DNA from: Mycobacterium kubicae
GTDB lineage: Bacteria > Actinomycetota > Actinomycetes > Mycobacteriales > Mycobacteriaceae
DNA length: 64,000 nucleotides
Direction: 5' to 3'
NCBI RefSeq assembly: GCF_015689175.1
Contig: NZ_CP065047.1
Coordinates: 3,596,001-3,660,000, forward strand
The notes beneath the pieces are model-generated. The model did not search any database. It saw only the letters and a list, made by a program, of their open reading frames with translations, and was not told where the DNA came from. The first letter of the stretch is position 1. Each line of letters opens with the position of its first letter. The translations under genes were made by a program, and so were the position numbers. Of this stretch, positions 19,435 to 25,893 are shown piece by piece.

Positions 19435-20198
19435 TTGGCCGTCACCTTCACCCCGAGCGCCGTGGTGATGATGTTGATGAAGAACAACGCCATGAAGGAG
19501 TACACGACCGTCTCGTTCACCGCATTCCCCACACCGGTGGGGCCGCCTCCTACCGACAGGCCCTTGTAGCAGGCGATCAGTCCGGCGGACAGTCCGAACA
19601 TCGTTGCCTTGATCAGCGAGATGACCACCTGCGGCAAGCCGGTGACGAGCGTCATCCCCGCGACGAAGGCACCGGGGGTGACATGCTGGACGAACACCAC
19701 GAAGATGTAGCTGCCGGTCAACCCGGTGACCGCGACCACCGAGTACAGCAGCACCGCGACGAAGGTAGCCGCGATGATGCGAGGAACCACCAGGGCCTGA
19801 ACCGGGTTGACCCCGATCACCTTCATCGCGTCGATTTCCTCGCGGATGGTGCGCGCCCCCAGGTCCGCGCACATCGCGGTGGAACCGGCGCCCGAGACGA
19901 CCATAGCGGTGACCACCGGACCCACCTGCGTCACCGACGCCAGTCCTGCCCCGGCTCCGGATAGGTCGCCCGCACCGATCTCGACGAGCAGAATGTTCAG
20001 CACGAACACGATCAGGACGGTGTACGGGATCGACAACATAATGGTCGGAAAAATCGACACTCGGGCCACGAACCAGATTTGTTCCAAAATCTCGCGCCAC
20101 GCCCAGGGTCGGCGCAACACGGTCACCAATGTTTCGGCGCTGAGCATGAAGAATTCACCCAACGCGTTCATGGGTTTTGCGAAGGTCGTGGTGCTCAT
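19431..20198 (-). CDS. yrbEA: MlaE/YrbE permease subunit A of the mce transporter
   Basis: A 255-aa first gene of the mce operon. It has the YrbE signatures QIWFVARVSIFPTIMLSIPY, VVSGAGSTAMCADLGARTIR and EEIDAMKVIGVNPVQALVVP with about five to six membrane segments. The next gene overlaps it by four bases. Translation starts at ATG 20198. Permease half of the Mce lipid transporter in the plasma membrane. Confidence 0.93.
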   Translation of the reverse strand: MSTTTFAKPMNALGEFFMLSAETLVTVLRRPWAWREILEQIWFVARVSIFPTIMLSIPYTVLIVFVLNILLVEIGAGDLSGAGAGLASVTQVGPVVTAMVVSGAGSTAMCADLGARTIREEIDAMKVIGVNPVQALVVPRIIAATFVAVLLYSVVAVTGLTGSYIFVVFVQHVTPGAFVAGMTLVTGLPQVVISLIKATMFGLSAGLIACYKGLSVGGGPTGVGNAVNETVVYSFMALFFINIITTALGVKVTAK

Positions 20199-20594
20199 CG
20201 GTTTTGCTCACCCCCGAGGTCGCCCAGTGTTCTCTGCGGCTCGAGCCGCCCAACGTTCACACCCCGGAAGGAGCGGTCGGAATCACTATTCTGTGAAATC
20301 CCTTGCGCTGCAACATCATAACGATATCCGCAACCCGGGCTCGGCCCGACGGCCCAATTGCAGATAGATGCACGGGCACAGCTTAAAAGCCGGTGCATAC
20401 GTTTGCCAGCTTTGCGATCAGCCAGAAAGTAATGCGCCCGTCACGCCAATAACGGCGCAGTCACGGTCTCTAGTCGTGCACGACACCCTACGGTCCTGTC
20501 CCCGTGTTAATTGCGCGCAGCGCGGGCGAGAAGGCGCCGATCTCCGCATATGTGTTCCACAGGCGTGAGCAAAACGGCCAGAATGCGGCATGGT
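20199..20594. other. Divergent intergenic region between mce operon and cys leader
   Basis: About 400 bases lie between yrbEA (minus) and the poly-cysteine leader promoter (plus). It must contain the mce operon promoter and any regulator site, but I see no convincing operator or coding frame; open frames here lack family resemblance and good starts. Confidence 0.5.
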
Positions 20595-20600
20595 TATAGT
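20595..20600 (+). promoter_or_regulatory. -10 element of leaderless promoter for cysK1 leader peptide
   Basis: TATAGT is followed by seven bases and then ATG at 20608, the spacing expected when transcription starts on the A of the start codon. No Shine-Dalgarno sequence precedes the ATG. The same TATAGT-N6/7-ATGCAACAG arrangement recurs at 23759, which supports it being functional. Confidence 0.7.
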
Positions 20601-20607
20601 GGGCCTC

Positions 20608-20670
20608 ATGCAACAGGCCTGTCCGCCGCGCTTCGCTCCCTCGCGCCACGACCTGGGCTGTTGTTGTTGA
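20608..20670 (+). CDS. Leaderless poly-cysteine leader peptide upstream of cysK1
   Basis: A 20-codon frame encodes MQQACPPRFAPSRHDLGCCC then TGA, with three consecutive TGT codons at the end and one earlier. It starts directly at the inferred transcription start. Leaderless poly-cysteine small ORFs that attenuate downstream cysteine-biosynthesis operons in response to cysteine supply have been described in mycobacteria; this one sits 316 bases upstream of cysK1-cysE and fits that role. Ribosome stalling at the CCC stop region when Cys-tRNA is scarce would be the sensor. Confidence 0.8.
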   Translation: MQQACPPRFAPSRHDLGCCC

Positions 20671-20986
20671 TCTTCTTGTCCCGAGCAAGTTCCGCGTCGT
20701 TCGCCGACCAACGGTTGCAGTGAGCCGCCCAGCACGGCCGCGATGCTCCGCCAGGATTCTCAGGAGATCACCCGCCCATGCCTGTGCACTCTGAACCGGC
20801 CCGTGCCAGGCGCGGCGAGCTCCGGACGAGACCAACCGCAGTGCCCAACCTGTTGACCGGCGCTGCGATGGCCGGCAACACCCAACCTCTTACTCCCCTT
20901 GCATCAACCACACCCGCGCACGTGACAATTGTGTTTGACACCACCTGGGCCGACGAGGCCTCCGCCGACATCGTTGGAGTTTGCCG
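20671..20986 (+). promoter_or_regulatory. Untranslated region between poly-Cys leader and cysK1
   Basis: The 316-base stretch separates the leader stop from the cysK1 ATG. By analogy with poly-cysteine attenuators it should fold into alternative structures that expose or block transcription/translation, but I did not resolve a definite terminator hairpin by eye. A weak Shine-Dalgarno (TTGGAG) sits eight bases before cysK1. The open frame across 20778-20990 is judged non-coding. Confidence 0.45.
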
Positions 20987-21919
20987 ATGACCATCGCCGA
21001 CAACATCACGCAATTGATCGGGGGGACGCCGCTGGTGCGGCTGCGCCGGGTCACCGAAGGCGCCGTGGCCGACGTCGTCGCCAAGCTCGAGTCGTTCAAC
21101 CCCGCGGGCAGTGTGAAGGACCGCATTGGGGTGGCCATGATCGACGCGGCCGAGAAAGCCGGGTTGATCAAGCAAGACACCATCATCTTGGAACCGACCA
21201 GCGGAAACACTGGTATCGCGTTGGCCATGGTAGCGGCTGCCCGCGGATACAAGTGTGTGCTGACCATGCCGGAGACGATGAGCGTTGAGCGGCGGATGCT
21301 GCTGCGCGCGTACGGCGCCGAGGTCATCCTGACGCCGGGCCCCGAAGGCATGGCCGGCGCGATCGCCAAAGCCGAGGAACTCGCCAAATCCGACGACCGC
21401 TATTTCATTCCGCAGCAGTTCGAGAACCCGGCCAATCCGGCAGTCCACGCCGTCACCACCGCTGAAGAGGTGTGGAAGGACACTGACGGCAAGATCGATA
21501 TCTTCGTCTCCGGCGTGGGGACCGGCGGCACGATCACCGGGGTTGCGCAGGCGATCAAGGAACGCCGACCGTCGGCCCAATTCGTCGCCGTCGAGCCCGC
21601 CGCGTCGCCGGTGCTGTCCGGCGGTCAGAAGGGACCACATCCAATCCAGGGCATTGGCGCGGGGTTCGTGCCGCCGGTGCTCGACCTTGGTCTGGTCGAC
21701 GAGGTCATCACCGTCGGCAACGACGAGTCGCTGGAACTAGCGCGACGACTGGCCCGCGAAGAGGGACTGCTGGTGGGCATCTCCTCCGGCGCGGCCGCCT
21801 GGGCCGCCATCGAATTGGCCCGTCGGCCGGAGAACGCCGGCAAACTGATCGTCGTCGTTTTCCCCAGCTACGGCGAGCGCTATTTGAGTACGGTGTTGTT
21901 CGCCGATCTGAAGGACTAG
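20987..21919 (+). CDS. cysK1: O-acetylserine sulfhydrylase (cysteine synthase A)
   Basis: A 310-aa PLP enzyme: [11 protein letters not shown] carries the PLP Lys, [12 protein letters not shown] the substrate loop, and [13 protein letters not shown] binds the PLP phosphate. It converts O-acetyl-L-serine plus sulfide to cysteine in the cytoplasm. ATG 20987 is preferred over the TTG six bases earlier. The C-terminus (LFADLKD) lacks the usual CysE-interaction Ile, as do some family members. It is two bases upstream of cysE, and the cysK1-cysE order matches M. tuberculosis Rv2334-Rv2335. Probably under cysteine-responsive control through the upstream poly-Cys leader. Confidence 0.97.
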   Translation: MTIADNITQLIGGTPLVRLRRVTEGAVADVVAKLESFNPAGSVKDRIGVAMIDAAEKAGLIKQDTIILEPTSGNTGIALAMVAAARGYKCVLTMPETMSVERRMLLRAYGAEVILTPGPEGMAGAIAKAEELAKSDDRYFIPQQFENPANPAVHAVTTAEEVWKDTDGKIDIFVSGVGTGGTITGVAQAIKERRPSAQFVAVEPAASPVLSGGQKGPHPIQGIGAGFVPPVLDLGLVDEVITVGNDESLELARRLAREEGLLVGISSGAAAWAAIELARRPENAGKLIVVVFPSYGERYLSTVLFADLKD

Positions 21920-21921
21920 TC

Positions 21922-22605
21922 ATGCTGGCGGCGATCCGGCGTGACATCCAGGCGGCCCGCGACCGGGACCCCGCTCGACCGAGTGTCCTCGAGGTCGTCT
22001 TCGCCTACCCAGGCGTGCACGCCGTATGGGGCCACCGAGTAAGCCACTGGCTGTGGCGCCGTGAGGCACGGGTGGTTGCCCGCGTGGTTTCAGAATTGAC
22101 CAGGATCTTCACCGGAGTCGACATCCACCCCGGTGCCGAGATCGGCGGCGGCCTGTTCATCGACCATGCGACCGGCGTAGTGATCGGTGAGACCGCCGAG
22201 GTGGGCGAAGACGTGACGATCTTCCACGGGGTCACTTTGGGAGGCACCGGCGCGGACACGGGGAAGCGACATCCGACCGTCGGTGATCGGGTCGTCATCG
22301 GCGCCGGAGCCAAAATTTTGGGTGCGATAAAAATCGGGGACGGCAGCCGAGTGGGCGCCAACTCTGTCGTGGTAAAGGAGGTGCCGTCGAGCGCTGTCGT
22401 CGTCGGAGTGCCCGGCCAGATCGTCAGTCGGTCCACTCCTGCCAGCGAGGACGAATCCAAGCTGCCCGACCTTGTCGGCGTCAGTCTGCAATCGCTGCTC
22501 GCTCGGGTAGCCCGACTGGAGGCACACGATGGCAGGCCGCAAACCGGCCGGGTCATCCGGCCTCCTGAAGCCGGCGTCTGGCACGGCGAAGACTTTTCCA
22601 TCTGA
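21922..22605 (+). CDS. cysE: Serine O-acetyltransferase
   Basis: A 227-aa protein with an N-terminal helical segment ([20 protein letters not shown]) and a left-handed beta-helix of hexapeptide repeats ([48 protein letters not shown]). It makes O-acetylserine from serine and acetyl-CoA, the substrate for CysK1 next door. Two-base spacing from cysK1 implies one operon. The C-terminal extension of about 50 residues after [10 protein letters not shown] is longer than the catalytic core requires. Confidence 0.97.
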   Translation: MLAAIRRDIQAARDRDPARPSVLEVVFAYPGVHAVWGHRVSHWLWRREARVVARVVSELTRIFTGVDIHPGAEIGGGLFIDHATGVVIGETAEVGEDVTIFHGVTLGGTGADTGKRHPTVGDRVVIGAGAKILGAIKIGDGSRVGANSVVVKEVPSSAVVVGVPGQIVSRSTPASEDESKLPDLVGVSLQSLLARVARLEAHDGRPQTGRVIRPPEAGVWHGEDFSI

Positions 22606-22679
22606 GGAATAAGGGACGTGCTCCGGTGGTTGCGGCCAGTGATCAACGGCCCGGTGGGTCGCATCGCGACTGAGATTCG

Positions 22680-23165
22680 TTGGAGCTGAAGAGCGATGGT
22701 GTGCTGGTGAGTGGACTCGTGGCCGCAGCGACGGCGACCGTGGCGGCTTTGGCCGGTGCCACCGCGATCGGCGTTGCGGTCAATCGACGCTCGGGTGTGC
22801 TGCGCGACGCCAGCCCTTCCGGCGGCGCGTCGGTCGGCATCGAAAGTGCTGCAGAGACAGCGGGATTGGGGTTGTCCGACACCGGTCCGACCATCGTGCA
22901 TTTCAGTGCGGATTGGTGCGGGCCGTGCGCTGGCGTGCGCCGAGTGGTCGACCAAGTCTGCGCCGAACTGCCCGGTGTCGCGCACGTGGAAGTGGACATC
23001 GACGAGAACTCGGTCGCCGCACGGCGACTGTCGGTGCTCTCGCTACCCACTACTTTCATCTTCGACGCCCAAGGGCGGCAACGGTATCGGACGTCGGGCG
23101 TGCCCAAGGCGCCCGATTTGCAGACCGCACTGCGGGCGCTGATGGGCGGAGAAGCCATTGACTAG
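22680..23165 (+). CDS. Membrane-anchored thioredoxin-like protein
   Basis: The protein (up to 161 aa) has an N-terminal hydrophobic segment (LVAAATATVAALAGATAIGV) and a thioredoxin domain with active site FSADWCGPCAGVRRVV and cis-Pro LSLPTTFIF. The start is uncertain: TTG 22680, GTG 22701 or GTG 22707, the last placing the membrane segment at the N-terminus. It follows cysE and precedes a DUF4395 gene, a pairing seen beside sulfur-metabolism genes in mycobacteria (compare ThiX near cysA2). A role in reducing sulfur carriers or maintaining thiols is inferred. Confidence 0.82.
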   Translation: MELKSDGVLVSGLVAAATATVAALAGATAIGVAVNRRSGVLRDASPSGGASVGIESAAETAGLGLSDTGPTIVHFSADWCGPCAGVRRVVDQVCAELPGVAHVEVDIDENSVAARRLSVLSLPTTFIFDAQGRQRYRTSGVPKAPDLQTALRALMGGEAID

Positions 23166-23204
23166 GTACGAATTTCAGGCCACCATCCCGACAGGAGTCA
23201 TGCA

Positions 23205-23657
23205 GTGTCGACCGATAGCAACCAGGTAGACGTCCGGGGTCCACGCTTTGCAGCGTGGATCACCACCACCGTACTGGTGGTCACCTTGCTCGTCTCGGCG
23301 ATCAGTGTTCCCGGCGCGGCGGTGATCCTGGGTATCCAAGCCATCATCTTCGCAGTCAGCGCTGTACGCGGGCCTCGCAATAGCCCCTACGGTTTGCTGT
23401 TCAGGACGTTCATCGCGCCTCGCATCGGCGCAGTGAAGGAGCGAGAGCCGGTGGCGCCGTTGAAGTTTGCGCAGCTGGTCGGACTGGTATTTGCCGTGGT
23501 CGGTGTCATCGGCTTTGCGGCGGGCATCCAGTTGATTGGCGTGATCGCGACGGCTTTCGCCCTATTCGCCTCGTTCCTCAACGCCGCTTTCGGTATCTGC
23601 TTGGGCTGCCAGATGTATCCGTTCGTCGCCCGGCTTCGTCGCGCGTCGACAGCATAG
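23205..23657 (+). CDS. DUF4395-family membrane protein
   Basis: A 150-aa protein with GTG start preceded by AGGAG. It has four hydrophobic segments, VDVRGPRFAAW at the N-terminus, then RNSPYGLLFRTFIAPRI and a conserved C-terminal LNAAFGICLGCQMYPFVARL with a CxxC pair. This is the DUF4395 family, which often accompanies thioredoxin-like or rhodanese genes. The CxxC near the membrane suggests thiol or persulfide chemistry in partnership with the preceding thioredoxin; that is inference from context. Confidence 0.85.
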   Translation: MSTDSNQVDVRGPRFAAWITTTVLVVTLLVSAISVPGAAVILGIQAIIFAVSAVRGPRNSPYGLLFRTFIAPRIGAVKEREPVAPLKFAQLVGLVFAVVGVIGFAAGIQLIGVIATAFALFASFLNAAFGICLGCQMYPFVARLRRASTA

Positions 23658-23758
23658 ACCGGGTGCATCGACGGTAGGCGAAAGAGTCTCGGAGACAAAG
23701 GTTTAAAGCGCCCGTGAGTCGATCATTTGAATCGGCGGGGGATCTGCCGTGGATGCCT

Positions 23759-23764
23759 TATAGT
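23759..23764 (+). promoter_or_regulatory. -10 element of second leaderless poly-Cys promoter
   Basis: TATAGT, six bases, then ATG at 23771 with no Shine-Dalgarno sequence. The context CTTATAGTG...ATGCAACAG closely copies the promoter/leader start at 20595-20616, pointing to common origin and leaderless transcription. Confidence 0.68.
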
Positions 23765-23770
23765 GTGGCC

Positions 23771-23839
23771 ATGCAACAGTGCCCGCGGCTGCGGTATGTG
23801 GTAAGGCGCCGCTTCACAATTGACTGTTGCTGCTCTTGA
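23771..23839 (+). CDS. Second leaderless poly-cysteine leader peptide
   Basis: A 22-codon frame starts MQQCPRLRY and ends FTIDCCCS then TGA, with codons TGT TGC TGC TCT before the stop. It shares the MQQ-C start, near-identical promoter and CCC terminus with the cysK1 leader, though the middle differs. It lies 110 bases upstream of an ANTAR-domain gene in the same orientation with no other gene between, so cysteine-responsive attenuation of that gene is the likely purpose. Confidence 0.75.
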   Translation: MQQCPRLRYVVRRRFTIDCCCS

Positions 23840-23949
23840 TTCACGTACAGATGGGGCGCTCGCCTGGTTATGCAGCCAGGTTCATTCGCGGTGTCAGTTC
23901 CGGCATGTCACGAGCGGCCGCGGCCCCACAACGCGATTGGAGAAGTTAG

Positions 23950-24231
23950 TTGATCGAGGGTCTAGACACTCAACCGCGATTCAGCGGCGGTCGAAACGAA
24001 ACCACGCGTTCGCTCGACACCGCGGTCGGGATACTCGTCGGCTGGCGACGCTGCAGCACCTACGCCGCGTTCCGCGAGTTGATCTCGGTCAGTGAACGCC
24101 AGGGAGTGCCGATCTTTGCTCTTGCGGGCGCTTTGGTGAATCTGGCCAGCCGCGACGCGGACAACCAGCCTGCGGACGCCGCCGCTCAACTGGCCGCTGA
24201 GCGGGAGTGGGGCCTCACTTACCTGCTGTAG
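23950..24231 (+). CDS. Small ANTAR-domain protein
   Basis: A 93-aa protein with TTG start preceded by GGAGAAG at a suitable distance. The core LDTAVGILVGWRRCSTYAAF and RELISVSERQGVPIFALAGA followed by LVNLAS matches the three-helix ANTAR RNA-binding domain, here free-standing without a sensor domain. ANTAR proteins bind paired hexanucleotide hairpins in nascent RNA and act as antiterminators. Upstream lies the second poly-Cys leader, suggesting its synthesis is linked to cysteine availability. Its RNA targets are unknown. Confidence 0.72.
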   Translation: MIEGLDTQPRFSGGRNETTRSLDTAVGILVGWRRCSTYAAFRELISVSERQGVPIFALAGALVNLASRDADNQPADAAAQLAAEREWGLTYLL

Positions 24232-24259
24232 CGGCCGTTGCGGTCGCCACAGCCATAGG

Positions 24260-24490
24260 TCATGACGCTTTGGCGTACCGACGGACTAATTCGTCCTCAC
24301 CGAAAGAGTTCGCGTATTGCTGGCCGACGTCATCGCGGCAGAAGAAGGTCCACCGCTTCGGGGTTTTCTGCGGCCCGCCGATCAGCTTGACCGTGTAACG
24401 CGCCTCGGTCGGCCGCAGTGTGCCGATGACGTCACCGACGCGAATCTCCGATGGATGCACTTGCGGTGCCTCCGACCAACTTTGAGCCAT
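24260..24490 (-). CDS. Small hypothetical protein, 76 aa
   Basis: MAQSWSEAPQVHPSEIRVGD begins at ATG 24490, preceded by AGGA nine bases upstream. The product is compact and mixed-charge (GDVIGTLRPTEARYTVKLIG; WTFFCRDDVGQQYANSF), without membrane segment. It ends 28 bases from the convergent ANTAR gene. I do not recognise the family; the KLIGG/RWTFFCRDD pattern suggests a small beta-barrel fold. Confidence 0.6.
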   Translation of the reverse strand: MAQSWSEAPQVHPSEIRVGDVIGTLRPTEARYTVKLIGGPQKTPKRWTFFCRDDVGQQYANSFGEDELVRRYAKAS

Positions 24491-24954
24491 TCCTGTTATT
24501 CCTTCATGTCTGTCACGGCAAACGCCTGCCCCTGCGCCGAAGGCCGCAGAAGCGATACGTGTACCGAAAGGGGATGCGGGCGCCCGACATGCGTGCGGTC
24601 GTGTTGCAGCGTCATCACGACGCTCCCGTCTTGACCGCAAGCCGGTCAAACTTTTCAGCGACGACTGGCTTTGACTAGCCGAGTTCGAGGTATCACCGAT
24701 GTCCCCAGCCTACAGGGTGGTTGCGTACAAGAAGGCCAAAAGGAGGCGAATGCGGCGCGGCCCGTTTCCTATCCGGCGACGTCAAAGGTACCGTCGTAGC
24801 TGAGCCGTTTCGTTGTCAGCGGTGGTCCGCCGTAATCGGCACGGATGACACCCACGGGCAATGTGATTCCTCCTTCCGCCCCGACCCGTGGGGCGGTAGA
24901 GCTCCATCGGAAGGAACCGTCCGTGTCTATTGCAGCCGCTATCTCTACTAACCG
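24491..24954. other. 464-bp intergenic region with three candidate tiny ORFs
   Basis: No normal-sized gene. Three short frames have good ribosome sites: plus-strand ATG 24750-24803 (17 aa, MRRGPFPIRRRQRYRRS, behind AGGAGG), minus-strand TTG 24861-24769 (30 aa, behind GGAGGA) and plus-strand GTG 24923-24958 (11 aa, behind GGAAGGAA, overlapping the next ATG). They overlap or conflict, so not all can be real. Confidence 0.4.
24769..24861 (-). CDS. Candidate 30-aa small protein
   Basis: TTG at 24861 is preceded by GGAGGA with a six-base gap. The frame encodes MPVGVIRADYGGPPLTTKRL then SYDGTFDVAG and a TAG stop. It has no hydrophobic segment and no family I recognise. Support is only the ribosome site and unbiased composition. 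Confidence 0.3.
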   Translation of the reverse strand: MPVGVIRADYGGPPLTTKRLSYDGTFDVAG

Positions 24955-24958
24955 ATGA
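24923..24958 (+). CDS. Candidate 11-aa upstream ORF coupled to the DUF5994 gene
   Basis: GTG at 24923 follows GGAAGGAA and encodes MSIAAAISTNR; its TGA overlaps the ATG of the DUF5994 gene as ATGA at 24955-24958. The downstream gene has no Shine-Dalgarno of its own, so re-initiation from this short frame could drive its translation. Confidence 0.35.
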   Translation: MSIAAAISTNR

Positions 24959-25401
24959 CCCGCCCGCTCACCACGCGAGGGCGATCCAATCCCGTTCGGA
25001 TGTCGCTTGCCACCGAGCTGGGACAGGACATCGACGGGGCCTGGTGGCCTCGCGCAGACCGCCTTACCAACGAACTGCCTGAGCTTGTCTCGCTCTTGAC
25101 GCCCACGCTGGGGTCCATCACAGGCATCAATGTCAACTGGCCGCCGCTGCAACGGCCACCAGACTTCAACTGGGCCGGGTGGGAGCACAAGCGCCAACAC
25201 GTGATCAGCGTCTGCGGCGCCGACGCATGCGCGAACCTGCTGGTCATTCCGTTCGCCACCTACACCGCGCTGGCCCTGATGGTGCTGCGCTGCGCGGCAA
25301 ATCTTCCGATCAATGCTGTGGACCGGGACAAACGCGCATTCCTGACGGCCGGTTTGATCGTCCGCGCAGCCCAACAACAACGGGCTGCAGGAGTGCACTG
25401 A
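24955..25401 (+). CDS. DUF5994-family protein
   Basis: A 148-aa soluble protein with DIDGAWWPRADRLTNELPEL near residue 24, the hallmark of DUF5994 proteins common in actinobacteria, followed by LVSLLTPTLGSITGINVNW and LLVIPFATYTALALMVL. Members are often encoded in pairs and are of unknown function. ATG 24955 overlaps a possible 11-aa leader; ATG 25000 (in RMSLATEL) is an alternative start closer to the conserved region. Convergent with tRNA-Asn. Confidence 0.72.
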   Translation: MTRPLTTRGRSNPVRMSLATELGQDIDGAWWPRADRLTNELPELVSLLTPTLGSITGINVNWPPLQRPPDFNWAGWEHKRQHVISVCGADACANLLVIPFATYTALALMVLRCAANLPINAVDRDKRAFLTAGLIVRAAQQQRAAGVH

Positions 25402-25415
25402 TCGTTCGCAGGTGG

Positions 25416-25488
<73 letters not shown>

Positions 25489-25641
25489 CTACCGCTCCGC
25501 GCGATTGCTGGCGCCGACGCGGGACGACTCTAGCGTACTGGCATGGTCACACCCAACTAGAACCCGACCGGACCATGCCGCGCGCGGGTCCCTTTGGGTG
25601 AGGCAGGATGGAACCAACGGACTGTTAGTGGAGGGACCGTT

Positions 25642-25887
25642 TTGATCGGATATGTCGCCGTCCTCGGCGTCGGCTACGTGTTGGGCACCAAGGCCGGGCG
25701 TCGCCGTTACGAGCAGATCGCGGGCACCTACCGCGCGCTCACCGGCAGCCCTGCCGCCAAATCGGTTATCGAAGCCGGACGCCGCAAAATCGCCAACCGT
25801 ATCTCCCCCGATGCCGGGTTCGTCACGTTGACCGAGATCGACGACCACACGGCAGTCATCGAGCGGCAACAGAGAACGGCGCCCTGA
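25642..25887 (+). CDS. Small conserved protein, Rv2342-like
   Basis: An 81-aa protein with start TTG 25642 behind GGAGGGA. It begins MIGYVAVLGVGYVLGTKAGRR, a single N-terminal hydrophobic segment followed by a basic YEQI region, a pattern seen in small mycobacterial membrane-associated proteins. Location between tRNA-Asn and dnaG matches Rv2342 (about 85 aa) in M. tuberculosis. Convergent with dnaG, six bases apart. Function unknown. Confidence 0.78.
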   Translation: MIGYVAVLGVGYVLGTKAGRRRYEQIAGTYRALTGSPAAKSVIEAGRRKIANRISPDAGFVTLTEIDDHTAVIERQQRTAP

Positions 25888-25893
25888 CCGCGC

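Noticed and set aside
20778..20990. 70-aa plus-strand frame just before cysK1
   Set aside because: No ribosome site, no recognisable domain, and it lies in the leader expected to be structured; its end merely overlaps the cysK1 start.
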